Shown in pieces: positions 37,128 to 45,498 of a stretch of DNA of 64,000 nucleotides (position 1 is its first letter; each line of letters opens with the position of its first letter). The stretch spans positions 186,001-250,000 of the forward strand of contig NZ_FORS01000001.1 in the NCBI RefSeq assembly GCF_900114065.1, read 5' to 3'. This DNA comes from Stutzerimonas kunmingensis. GTDB taxonomy: Bacteria; Pseudomonadota; Gammaproteobacteria; Pseudomonadales; Pseudomonadaceae. A program made the translations under genes and the position numbers. The notes under the pieces are model-generated. The model saw only the letters and a list, made by a program, of their open reading frames with translations. It had not been told where the DNA came from and searched no databases.

Positions 37128-38192
37128 ATGGCCAGATCCGTCGATACATGCCCGGACGGCGTTGCCGCCCGGGCCGAAGCAGACCAGCGGCGGATACGTG
37201 CCGGCTACCTGCTGGGCATGTTCGCCGGGCTGTTCGGGATGCTCGGCGGCTTTGCCGCCCTGCTCGCCTGGCTCAATCACACCGACAACCTGCCGCCACC
37301 GGCCTTCTCCAACAGCCTGTGTGTGGACGAAAAGCTGCACTTTCTGCGGCACAACCCCATCGCCGATCCGAACCTGCTGATCGTCGGTTCCTCGGTCGCC
37401 TGGCGCCATGTCGATGGTGACGTGCTGATCGAGCAGACGCCCGGCTTGCGTCCGCTCAACGGTGCGTTCTGCGGCCTGCACGCCAACCAGTCGACCTATG
37501 TCGCCAACTGGCTGCTGGATCGTGAACCGAGCGTCCGCCAGGTGGTGATGATCGTCGATCCGCTGGACTTCGCCGGCTGCTGGAAAGTGCCGGATGCGGT
37601 GTTCGACCGCGAGGATGCCGATCACTACGTTTATCAGCAGGCCTCACGCTGGGGTTACTACATGCGCTACTTCTCGCCGCGTTCGCTGTTGCGCAATGCG
37701 CAGACGGTCAAGGCGCAGCGGGCCAACGAGATCGAATGGGACCCGTTGGTGTTCACCCGCCACGGCGACGGGCCGCTGGAGCCGCAGGGTGATCGCGGCC
37801 TGTTCTACGACAAACCGGACGCGCTGGATGACAGCTGCTTTGTCGCCCTGGGCGAGCTGTCGAAACGCCTGAAGAACGAGCAACGCCAGCTGCTGGTGGT
37901 TTCCACCCCCCTGCACCCGCAGTGGAAAGCCAAGGTCGATGCCGATGGCAGCTTTCTCGCCCGCTTCGACGCCAAGCTGAACGCCGCCATCGCCGGGCAT
38001 GACGGGGCTCAGTATTGGAACGCCGATCGCGAATGGGTTGCTCCACCGGCCGCCTTCGTCGACGCCATTCACCTGCGCTGGTCAGCCGTGCATGACTTTT
38101 CCGCAGCACTGGCCGAGCAACTGCAGGAAGCCAGACAGGAGATGGTCAGCAAGGCGGGGCTGGCCAGAAACGGCGCGTACGACGCGCCCTGA
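37128..38192 (+). CDS. membrane-anchored SGNH-like protein, probable acyl transferase
   Basis: 354 residues. One N-terminal membrane helix (27-49) puts the rest in the periplasm. The SGNH-type nucleophile block is LLIVGSSVAWRHVDGD (Ser88/Ser89), and a C-terminal DAIHL (Asp312, His315) supplies the other triad residues. This layout, one anchor plus SGNH domain encoded beside an MBOAT and carrier protein, is that of DltD and of AlgX/AlgJ or PatB. It would take the acyl group from the MBOAT tail and put it on the final polymer. It starts 3 bp after the carrier gene. The assignment as transferase is inference from context. Confidence 0.8.
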   Translation: MARSVDTCPDGVAARAEADQRRIRAGYLLGMFAGLFGMLGGFAALLAWLNHTDNLPPPAFSNSLCVDEKLHFLRHNPIADPNLLIVGSSVAWRHVDGDVLIEQTPGLRPLNGAFCGLHANQSTYVANWLLDREPSVRQVVMIVDPLDFAGCWKVPDAVFDREDADHYVYQQASRWGYYMRYFSPRSLLRNAQTVKAQRANEIEWDPLVFTRHGDGPLEPQGDRGLFYDKPDALDDSCFVALGELSKRLKNEQRQLLVVSTPLHPQWKAKVDADGSFLARFDAKLNAAIAGHDGAQYWNADREWVAPPAAFVDAIHLRWSAVHDFSAALAEQLQEARQEMVSKAGLARNGAYDAP

Positions 38193-38269
38193 TCGACAAG
38201 CGAACCGCTGGAAGCGGTGATGGTCCGAGAAAGAACATACAAACAAGAACGTAAGCCAGGAGTTGAATC

Positions 38270-39253
38270 ATGCATTCTCGTTCTTTGCCGTGCTTGTGCC
38301 TGCTCGCCGCAACCATCACCGCCCCCGCCGTCAGCCATGCGGACATCCTCGCCATCAAGGCGGAGAACGACATCATCGCCTCGGGCAGCGATGGTCACTA
38401 CACCAACGGCCTGGAAGTCATCTGGGGTTTCGAACCGGACGACCAGAGCTGGACGCGGCGCTTCGCCGATCTGCTGCCCGGCTGGTCGGGCAATGCCGTC
38501 GACAACGTCGCCTACCGCTTCGGCCACCAGATCTACACGCCAGAGGAAATCGAAACCCGAAATCTAATCGAAGACGACCGCCCTTACGCCGGCCTGCTGT
38601 TCGCCGGAATGTCGATGTTTTCCGACACCCAGTACGACGGCTGGCGCGCCGCGCAAGGGCTGCACCTGGATGTCGGCATAGTTGGCCCGGCGGCGGGCGG
38701 CAAGCGTTTGCAGCGTGCCGTGCACAAGGCAACCGACAGCGACGAGCCCAACGGCTGGGATAACCAGCTGGAGAACGAACCCTTCGTCAATCTGGGCTAT
38801 CAGCATCGCTGGTGGCTGCAGGAGCGCTTCGCCGGGCTGGAGCTGGAATACGGCCCGAGCGTGGGCTTCGCCCTCGGCAACCTGTACAGCTACGGCTCGG
38901 CCGGGCTGGGCCTGCGCCTGGGGCAGAACCTGCAGCGCAGCTTCAGCATCCCGGCAGTGACGCCGGCGCAAAGCGGCAGCCAGTTCTTCCGCCCCGGCGG
39001 CGACTTCGCCTGGTACGGCTTCGCCAATGTCGAAGGCCGCTATATGGCGCACAACATGCTGCTGGACGGCAACACCTTCGAGGACAGCCATTCGGTCGAT
39101 CGCCGCGAGTGGGTCGGCGACGCCAAGCTCGGCGTGGCACTGACCTGGAGCCGCTGGCAGCTCGCGTTCGCCAGCGTCTGGCGCACTCGCGAATTCCAAG
39201 GCCAGCAGGAACACGACCAGTTCGGTTCGATCACCCTCTCCACCGCGCTCTGA
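38270..39253 (+). CDS. lpxR: LpxR-like outer-membrane lipid A 3'-O-deacylase (DUF2219)
   Basis: 327 residues with a Sec signal peptide (residues 1-24, ending SHA). A 12-strand outer-membrane beta barrel is suggested by alternating aromatic segments. N-terminal signature KAENDIIASGSDGHYTNGLE matches the LpxR active-site region (Asn-Asp and Thr). A later His-containing segment (LGYQHRWWLQ) may supply the catalytic base. LpxR removes the 3'-acyloxyacyl chain of lipid A in a calcium-dependent way. It follows the acyl-transfer cluster by 77 bp with its own AGGAG site, so co-transcription is possible. Confidence 0.8.
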   Translation: MHSRSLPCLCLLAATITAPAVSHADILAIKAENDIIASGSDGHYTNGLEVIWGFEPDDQSWTRRFADLLPGWSGNAVDNVAYRFGHQIYTPEEIETRNLIEDDRPYAGLLFAGMSMFSDTQYDGWRAAQGLHLDVGIVGPAAGGKRLQRAVHKATDSDEPNGWDNQLENEPFVNLGYQHRWWLQERFAGLELEYGPSVGFALGNLYSYGSAGLGLRLGQNLQRSFSIPAVTPAQSGSQFFRPGGDFAWYGFANVEGRYMAHNMLLDGNTFEDSHSVDRREWVGDAKLGVALTWSRWQLAFASVWRTREFQGQQEHDQFGSITLSTAL

Positions 39254-39261
39254 CCCACTGA

Positions 39262-39282
39262 CGGCGGGCATCGCGCCCGCCG
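39262..39282. terminator. hairpin between lpxR-like and acoR-like genes
   Basis: Stem CGGCGGGC (39262-39269) with GCCCGCCG (39275-39282) between convergent genes. No clear T-run on either side, so it is a weak terminator candidate. Confidence 0.45.
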
Positions 39283-39284
39283 GT

Positions 39285-41171
39285 TCAGTTACGCGAGATG
39301 CCGTGCTTGCGCAGCTTGCGATAGAGCGTATTGCGACTGATCCCCAGCTGTTCCGCCACCCGACTGACCTGCCAGTGCCGTTCGCGTAGCACCGTGAGCA
39401 GGGCCTCGCGCTCGGCCGACTGCAACGGGTCACGAGGTGCCTCGACCTCGCCCATTTCGGCCGGCAGCACGGCAAGCACGTCGTTCAGCCCAATGCGCCC
39501 CTGCTCGCTCAGCGCGACCAACGTGCGCAGCAGATTGCGCAGCTGCCGCACGTTGCCCGGCCAGCTGTAGCGCAGCAAGGCTTGCCGCGCGGCCGGCTCG
39601 AGACAGATCGATTCGCCTTGCGCTTCTTCCGCCAGCAGGTGATCGAGCAGCGCAGCCTTGTCGCTGCGCTCGCGCAACGGTGGCAACGCAATCATCAGCC
39701 CGCCAAGGCGGTAATACAGGTCTTCACGGAACGCGCCGCCGGCAACCAGCGCGCGCAGGTCGTGATGACTGGCGCTGATCAGGCGGATATTCAGTTCGGT
39801 CGGCGCTGCAGCCCCCAGCGCGGTGACCTTGCGTTCCTCCAGCACCCGCAACAAGCGCGTCTGCAGCGCCAGCGGCATGTCACCAATCTCGTCGAGAAAG
39901 AGAATCCCGCCGTTGGCCTGCTCCAGCTTGCCGACCATGCCCTCGCGCCGCGCGCCGGTGAAACTGCCGCCGCGATAGCCGAACAGTTCGCTTTCGATCA
40001 GCGTCTCGGGAATCGCCGCGCAATTGAGTGCCACGAACGGCCGACCGGCGCGGCTGCTGGCGCGATGCAGTGCGCTGGCGAATGCCTCCTTGCCGGTGCC
40101 GGTCTCACCTTGCAGCAACACCGGCACGTCCCGCTCGAGCACCTTCAGCGCACGGCTGAAACCGGTGCGAATTGACGGATCGAGCAGACACAGGCCCGGC
40201 ACATCGGCCGGCTCCTGGCGCGGCGCAGCAACCACGCGCAGCTGCGGCCCGCGCAGCTGGCAGAACAGCCGCTGACCGTCATGGGTATGCAAGGGCCAGC
40301 AAGCCCCCGGCTGCGGTCGCGCACGCTCCAGCAACTGATCCAGACGCACATCGAGCACAGTTTCCAAGGGCCGGCCTAATAGCGCCTCGCGGCTACTGGC
40401 GAGCAGGTTGAGCGCGGTTTCGTTGATCGCGGTGATCCGTCCCTCGCCATCGAACGCCAGCAGGCCTTCGCTGAGCAGGCCGATGTATTCGGGCTGGGCA
40501 TGGAAGCGCAGCAGGTAGTTGCCCTCGCGGTGCTGCAGGAAGAAACAGCTTTCGATGAGCTTGGCCGACAGGTTGGTCAGCGCCATTGTGTGAAAGCGCC
40601 GCTGGCGCGACAGGTCTTCGCGCGCCGACGACACATTGAGTACGGCAAGCAAACCGCCTTCGGCATCGAACACCGGGCTCGCCGAACAGGTCAGCGCTGC
40701 GTGCCGGCCACGGAAGTGCTCGTCACGCCGAATGGTCAGCGCCTGGCGCTCCAGCAGGCACAGGCCGACGCCATTGGTGCCCTCGGTCGCCTCGTTCCAC
40801 ACCGCCCCGAGCCAGAGCCCGGCGCGCTGGAATTCCGCGCGCTCGGCCTGATCCGCCACGCTGTCGATCACCACGCCGCTGGCGTCGGTCAGCAGTACCG
40901 CGTGGCCGCTGCTGCCCAGCTGCTGGTGCAGGCTGTTCATTTGCCAGTGGGCGACGGCGATAACTCGGTCCAGCCGCTCGCGATGCTCATTGAGCCGCGG
41001 ACTCTCGATCACGCAGGGCGCGCGCGGGCTGGTGGGGTCGAGCTGATGCTGCTCCAGGCAGCGACGCCAGGAACGCGCAATGGCGGGATCGGCAGCCGGG
41101 CCCTGGCTGGCGGACGTGCCGTCACCGAAGCTCAAGACCTGATGCGCGTGCTGACTGAGGCGAGAGGTCAT
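39285..41171 (-). CDS. AcoR-type sigma-54-dependent activator
   Basis: 628 residues. N-terminal GAF-like sensor (about 60-200), a PAS-like segment (225-290), AAA+ domain with Walker A GETGTGKE (355-362), sigma-54 contact loop GSFTGA (402-407; Ser in place of the usual Ala, common in AcoR relatives) and Walker B GGILFLDE (421-428), and a Fis-type helix-turn-helix at the end (VAEQLGISRNTLYRKL). Start at 41171 begins the family N-terminus. It is divergent from a flavin monooxygenase gene that has a good -24/-12 promoter, so it probably activates that gene. Confidence 0.92.
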   Translation of the reverse strand: MTSRLSQHAHQVLSFGDGTSASQGPAADPAIARSWRRCLEQHQLDPTSPRAPCVIESPRLNEHRERLDRVIAVAHWQMNSLHQQLGSSGHAVLLTDASGVVIDSVADQAERAEFQRAGLWLGAVWNEATEGTNGVGLCLLERQALTIRRDEHFRGRHAALTCSASPVFDAEGGLLAVLNVSSAREDLSRQRRFHTMALTNLSAKLIESCFFLQHREGNYLLRFHAQPEYIGLLSEGLLAFDGEGRITAINETALNLLASSREALLGRPLETVLDVRLDQLLERARPQPGACWPLHTHDGQRLFCQLRGPQLRVVAAPRQEPADVPGLCLLDPSIRTGFSRALKVLERDVPVLLQGETGTGKEAFASALHRASSRAGRPFVALNCAAIPETLIESELFGYRGGSFTGARREGMVGKLEQANGGILFLDEIGDMPLALQTRLLRVLEERKVTALGAAAPTELNIRLISASHHDLRALVAGGAFREDLYYRLGGLMIALPPLRERSDKAALLDHLLAEEAQGESICLEPAARQALLRYSWPGNVRQLRNLLRTLVALSEQGRIGLNDVLAVLPAEMGEVEAPRDPLQSAEREALLTVLRERHWQVSRVAEQLGISRNTLYRKLRKHGISRN

Positions 41172-41242
41172 TCTTGTTGTTCTCCGCGATGTTTCGAGGC
41201 GGTTTCGCGCCCAGCATAGGCCAATCGCCCGGCCGCCGCATG

Positions 41243-41262
41243 CTGTGCCACGACTGGTACAG
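41243..41262. promoter_or_regulatory. candidate upstream activator site for the AcoR-like protein
   Basis: Imperfect palindrome CTGTGCCA-CGAC-TGGTACAG (7 of 8 pairs). A further half-site TGGCACAG lies at 41288-41295. They are about 70-120 bases upstream of the -24/-12 promoter, the usual distance for an enhancer-binding protein. Confidence 0.5.
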
Positions 41263-41359
41263 AGTGTCACCCCCGCCGCGCCAGGGATGGCACAGCGCAG
41301 CCTCGACCGGGCAGTCCCGATACGACTCCAAGCCAGATACGACGCGGCGCGCCGCTTGC

Positions 41360-41375
41360 TGGCCCGCCGCTTGCT
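41360..41375 (+). promoter_or_regulatory. sigma-54 (-24/-12) promoter of the flavin monooxygenase gene
   Basis: TGGCCCGCCGCTTGCT fits TGGCAC-N5-TTGCW, with GG and GC ten bases apart. The predicted transcription start is near 41386, 43 bases before the ATG. Confidence 0.75.
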
Positions 41376-41428
41376 CTGCTGCAAGCACGGTATCCCCGTG
41401 AATAACAACAATGACCAGGAGAACCACC

Positions 41429-43309
41429 ATGTGTCCCAGCAACGACGTTCCCTTCGATCTGAAAACCGATAACGGCAGCGACCTCGGCGGCGACAGCCAG
41501 GCCAGCGTCACCCGCACACCTACCGAACAACTGGCCGCCTGGGTCGAACGCCTAGGCCAGCGCCTGGCGCAACGCGACGTCGATGGCACGCTTGAGCTAT
41601 TCGCCGACGACTGCCACTGGCGTGACCTGGTGCTGTTCAGCTGGAACCTGATCACCCTCGAAGGCAAGACCGACATTCGCGACATGCTGGAAAGCCGCCT
41701 GGAAGCCACCCGGCCGGACAGCTGGAAGCTCGAAGGCGAAGCGAGCCTGACCGACGGCGTACTCGAAGGCTGGATCAGCCTGGAAACCGACGTCGCCCGC
41801 GGCAAGGGTTACGTGCGCCTGAAGGACGGCCTGTGCTGGACGCTGCTGACCACCATGCGCGAGCTGAAGGGGCACGAGGAACCGCTCGGGCGCCGTCGCC
41901 CACTGGGCGCCGAACATGGCCACGGCCTGGCCGACAAGCGCAACTGGCTGGAAAAGCGCCGCGACGAGGAAGCCGCACTGGGCATCACCGAGCAACCCTA
42001 TTGCCTGGTGATCGGCGGCGGCCAGGGCGGCCTCGGCCTCGGCGCACGGCTCAAGCGCCTCGGCGTGCCGACGCTGATCGTCGACAAGGCCGAGCGCCCC
42101 GGCGATCAATGGCGCGGACGCTACAAGTCGCTGTGCCTGCACGACCCGGTCTGGTACGACCACATGCCCTACCTGCCCTTCCCCGACCATTGGCCAATCT
42201 TCACACCCAAAGACCAGATCGGCGACTGGCTGGAGATGTACGCCAAGGTCATGGAGCTGAATTACTGGGCGAAAACCGAATGCGTGAAGGCAAGCTTCGA
42301 CGAAGTCGAGGGCCGCTGGACGGTCGAGGTCCTGCGCGACGGCAAGCCGATGACGCTTAAGCCCTCGCAGCTGATCCTCGCCACCGGCATGTCCGGCGTG
42401 CCCAACGTGCCGGTCTATCCGGGTGCGGAGACCTTTGCCGGTCAGCAACATCATTCCAGCCAGCACCCTGGCGGCGACGCCTGGCGCGGCAAGCGCGCGG
42501 TGGTCATCGGTGCCAACAATTCGGCTCATGACATCTGTGCGGACCTGGTGGAGAACGGCGCGGACGTCACCATGGTGCAGCGCTCCAGCACCCATATCGT
42601 GCGTTCCGACACGCTGATGGAAGTGGTGTTCGGCCCGCTCTATTCCGAGGATGCAATCGAAAGCGGGCTGACCACCGACAAGGCCGACATGCTGTTCGCC
42701 TCGATCCCCTACAAGGTGCTGCCGCAGTTCCATCGCCAGGCCTTCGAGCAGGTCAAGGAGCGCGACAAGTCCTTCTACGATCGCCTGGCCGCGGCGGGCT
42801 TCATGCTCGACTTCGGCGATGACGAATCCGGTCTGTTCCTCAAGTACGTGCGCCGCGGGTCGGGGTACTACATCGACGTCGGCGCCTGCGAGCTGATCGC
42901 CGACGGCACCATCAAGCTGAAAAGCGGACCCGGCCTCGGCGTCGATCACATCGAGCCGGATGCCGTGGTACTCAACGATGGCAGCCGCCTGCCGGCCGAC
43001 CTGATCGTCTACGCCACCGGCTACGGCTCCATGAACGGTTGGGCGGCACGACTGATTTCCCAGGATGTTGCCGACAAGGTCGGGCGCTGCTGGGGCCTCG
43101 GTTCCGGCACCACCAAGGACCCGGGCCCGTACGAAGGCGAACTGCGCAACATGTGGAAGCCCACCCAGCAGCAAAACCTGTGGTTCCACGGTGGCAACCT
43201 GCACCAGTCACGGCACTACTCGCTTTACCTGGCACTGCAACTGAAAGCGCGTTTCGAGGGGCTGGATACTTCGGTCTACAAGCTCGCACCGAGCTATCAC
43301 CAGGGCTGA
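41429..43309 (+). CDS. flavin-containing monooxygenase with N-terminal SnoaL/NTF2-like domain
   Basis: 626 residues. Residues about 33-150 form an NTF2/SnoaL-like domain (DGTLELFADDCHWRDLVL). The FAD Rossmann motif VIGGGQGGLGLGARL starts at 194; the Trp-rich Baeyer-Villiger/FMO block (DQWRGRYKSLCLHDPVWYDH) follows; the NADPH motif is VVIGANNSAHDICADL and the FMO-type ATG motif is ILATGMSGVP. It likely oxygenates a small organic substrate. The fusion form is known in pseudomonads near AcoR-like activators. Start ATG at 41429 with AGGAG. Under sigma-54 control by promoter evidence. Substrate unknown. Confidence 0.88.
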   Translation: MCPSNDVPFDLKTDNGSDLGGDSQASVTRTPTEQLAAWVERLGQRLAQRDVDGTLELFADDCHWRDLVLFSWNLITLEGKTDIRDMLESRLEATRPDSWKLEGEASLTDGVLEGWISLETDVARGKGYVRLKDGLCWTLLTTMRELKGHEEPLGRRRPLGAEHGHGLADKRNWLEKRRDEEAALGITEQPYCLVIGGGQGGLGLGARLKRLGVPTLIVDKAERPGDQWRGRYKSLCLHDPVWYDHMPYLPFPDHWPIFTPKDQIGDWLEMYAKVMELNYWAKTECVKASFDEVEGRWTVEVLRDGKPMTLKPSQLILATGMSGVPNVPVYPGAETFAGQQHHSSQHPGGDAWRGKRAVVIGANNSAHDICADLVENGADVTMVQRSSTHIVRSDTLMEVVFGPLYSEDAIESGLTTDKADMLFASIPYKVLPQFHRQAFEQVKERDKSFYDRLAAAGFMLDFGDDESGLFLKYVRRGSGYYIDVGACELIADGTIKLKSGPGLGVDHIEPDAVVLNDGSRLPADLIVYATGYGSMNGWAARLISQDVADKVGRCWGLGSGTTKDPGPYEGELRNMWKPTQQQNLWFHGGNLHQSRHYSLYLALQLKARFEGLDTSVYKLAPSYHQG

Positions 43310-43717
43310 AGCCACATCGGCTAGCTCGAATGAAACAGGCCCGCATCAGCGGGCCTGTTTCGTAGTCAGCTCACCATCGCCCAGAGCAACAACCATCATG
43401 TTCAGCACAGGCAGAGCCAGGCAAGGCAGCGCCAGTTATCGGCTCCGCCAAGCTGCGCTGGCCGCCACAGCACATGGGGCCCGAGCTGCCGCCCAGATCA
43501 GGAAGAACACCCGCACCTCTCATTTGCCACACTGCGATAGTTGTAACGGCAACAGGCGATTGACCCAGAGCAGGCCGCCAGCACTATGTGTATGAGAAGC
43601 CACTCGCCGCCGCACGCTGCCTGTATCATTCCTGGCCCTTTGGCTTCCGCTTGCCCTGAAGCCCGACAGCAACCTCCATTGGCGCACGCCAAGCACGCAT
43701 TCGGAGAATCGCGCTTC
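43310..43717. other. gap between monooxygenase and diguanylate cyclase genes
   Basis: Holds the monooxygenase terminator at 43332-43361 and then about 350 bp without a credible gene. A longer in-frame extension of the cyclase gene exists here, but its composition is not protein-like. Confidence 0.5.
43332..43361 (+). terminator. terminator of the flavin monooxygenase gene
   Basis: Perfect 13-bp stem GAAACAGGCCCGC with its complement, ATCA loop. The right arm ends in TTTC. Strong. Confidence 0.85.
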
Positions 43718-45268
43718 ATGTCCCGGCTGGATCTACAGAAACTCACGCTGCTGCTGGCACTCGTCGCCGGCCTGCTGACCTTCGGTAACAGCTTCTTCGC
43801 CGGCTACAGCTCACAGCGCGATCAGTTGTTCGAGCAGACTCTGGAGGCAAACCGGGCCTATGCGCGCAAGCTCGCCGACACCACCGATCAGTTCTTTCTC
43901 AATAGTCGTCGCGAGCTCGCCTACGCGGCAGAGGTGCTGTCGACACGCTTCGCCGACCCAAGCGCGCGGGACAACGAGACCGAACGGCTCAAGCTCAAGA
44001 GCGAGCAGTTCAGCCGGGCCGTGATCGTCAGCGCCGCCGGGGAGATCGTCTCGGCCTCACCGGAAAGCACCGGTCTGGTCGGTCTCAAGGTCAACAGCGT
44101 AGGCGCGACACGCGCGCTGAAAGAGCGCAAGCCGCTGACCAGCGATCCTTACGTTGCCACCGACGGTACCTACCTGATCGCGGTGACCCACCCCATCTTC
44201 GCCCCCGATGGCAGCTACCTCGGCTATATCAGCGCCACGCTGTTCCTGCGCGAGCGCAACGCACTGCACGGCCTGCTGGGGGTGCATTACTACCGCGACG
44301 GCTCCTACCTGTACGTGGTCGACACACAGGGCCGACTGATCTTCCACGAAGACGGCAAGCGGGTCGGCCAGAACGTATCGAGCAATGCGGTGGTCCGGCA
44401 GGTGCTGTCGGGCCAGGAGGGCAGCCAGCGCGTCATCAATACGCTCGGCGTGGACATGCTCGCCGGCTTCGCGCCCATGCAGAGCACCGGCTGGGGCATC
44501 ATCGCCCAGCGTCCGACCGCAGCCATCACCGCGAAGCTCGAACAACTGGCGCGGACCACGCTGCTCAACGCGGTACCGTTCACGCTTATCTCGCTCGCGG
44601 TGTTCTGGTGGCTGTCCATACTCATCTCCCGGCCCATTCGCGCCCTGGCCGATACCGCCGAACACTGGGGCGCACCGGAGGCAGCCAGTCGTATTTCGAT
44701 GGTCAACTCCTGGTATTTCGAGGTCTCGCGATTGAAGGTCGCGATGCTCGCAGGCGTCTCCCTGCTACAGCAGAAGATGGGCGCAATGGAAGCGGCGTCC
44801 ATGACCGACCCGCTGACCGGCCTGCGTAACCGCCGCGGCCTCGAGCTGGCCCTCAAACAGTTCGACCTGCTCGACCAGCGCTACGCGGCAGTGACGCTGG
44901 ATATCGATCACTTCAAACAGGTCAACGACCAGCACGGCCATGACGTGGGCGACGCGGTGCTGCGCTTTCTCGCCGAAATCATGAAGGAATGCTCGCGCCC
45001 CACTGACGTGCTGTGCCGCATGGGTGGCGAAGAATTCCTCATGCTGCTGCCCGAAACGGACGCCAGCGGTGCGGGTATCGCCGCCGAGCGCCTGCTTGCC
45101 CGCCTGCGGCAAACCGCAAGCCCGACCGGCGCACCGATAACAGCCTCCATCGGCATCGCCTGCAGTGACCGCTATGCGTCCTCCGACGCGACTTTCAAGG
45201 CCGCGGACGAAGCGCTGTACCAGGCGAAGAGAGCCGGCCGCGACCGCGTCGTCCTGGCCTCCGCCTGA
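43718..45268 (+). CDS. membrane diguanylate cyclase with dCache sensor
   Basis: 516 residues. Membrane helix at about 9-29, periplasmic double-Cache-like sensor (about 35-280: SDPYVATDGTYLIAVTHPIF), second helix (about 285-310), then a GGDEF domain from about 350 (MTDPLTGLRNRRGLELAL). The active site is GGEEF at 436-440, and an RxxD product-inhibition site (RPTD, 427-430) is five residues before it. So it should make cyclic di-GMP and be feedback inhibited. No EAL domain. The start at 43718 begins just before the first helix. The signal sensed is unknown. Confidence 0.92.
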   Translation: MSRLDLQKLTLLLALVAGLLTFGNSFFAGYSSQRDQLFEQTLEANRAYARKLADTTDQFFLNSRRELAYAAEVLSTRFADPSARDNETERLKLKSEQFSRAVIVSAAGEIVSASPESTGLVGLKVNSVGATRALKERKPLTSDPYVATDGTYLIAVTHPIFAPDGSYLGYISATLFLRERNALHGLLGVHYYRDGSYLYVVDTQGRLIFHEDGKRVGQNVSSNAVVRQVLSGQEGSQRVINTLGVDMLAGFAPMQSTGWGIIAQRPTAAITAKLEQLARTTLLNAVPFTLISLAVFWWLSILISRPIRALADTAEHWGAPEAASRISMVNSWYFEVSRLKVAMLAGVSLLQQKMGAMEAASMTDPLTGLRNRRGLELALKQFDLLDQRYAAVTLDIDHFKQVNDQHGHDVGDAVLRFLAEIMKECSRPTDVLCRMGGEEFLMLLPETDASGAGIAAERLLARLRQTASPTGAPITASIGIACSDRYASSDATFKAADEALYQAKRAGRDRVVLASA

Positions 45269-45436
45269 GCGCCGAGCAGCCGCCAGAAGTGCCCCCCCGA
45301 GCCGCTTGGCAGCCGCCGCTCATCTGCGCTGCGCGCGGCGCTGGGTGCCTGCCGCCGCTCGCTCGATCTCACCTGCGCCCACTGCGCCCTGTCGCAACCA
45401 GCGGTAGCGCACAGCAGTTGAGATTACCTTCTATTT

Positions 45437-45455
45437 GATAATCGTTTTCGTTGAG
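45437..45455. promoter_or_regulatory. candidate Fur box upstream of the siderophore receptor
   Basis: GATAATCGTTTTCGTTGAG matches 11 of 19 positions of the Fur consensus, including an intact GATAAT half. It lies 44-62 bases upstream of the receptor ATG, as expected for iron control. Confidence 0.55.
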
Positions 45456-45498
45456 ATTAGGATGCCCGCCCTCGCTACCTTCCCTCAAGGATCATTCG

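Noticed and set aside
41597..43204. 535-codon minus-strand frame
   Set aside because: Antisense to the flavin monooxygenase gene, which has clear cofactor motifs.
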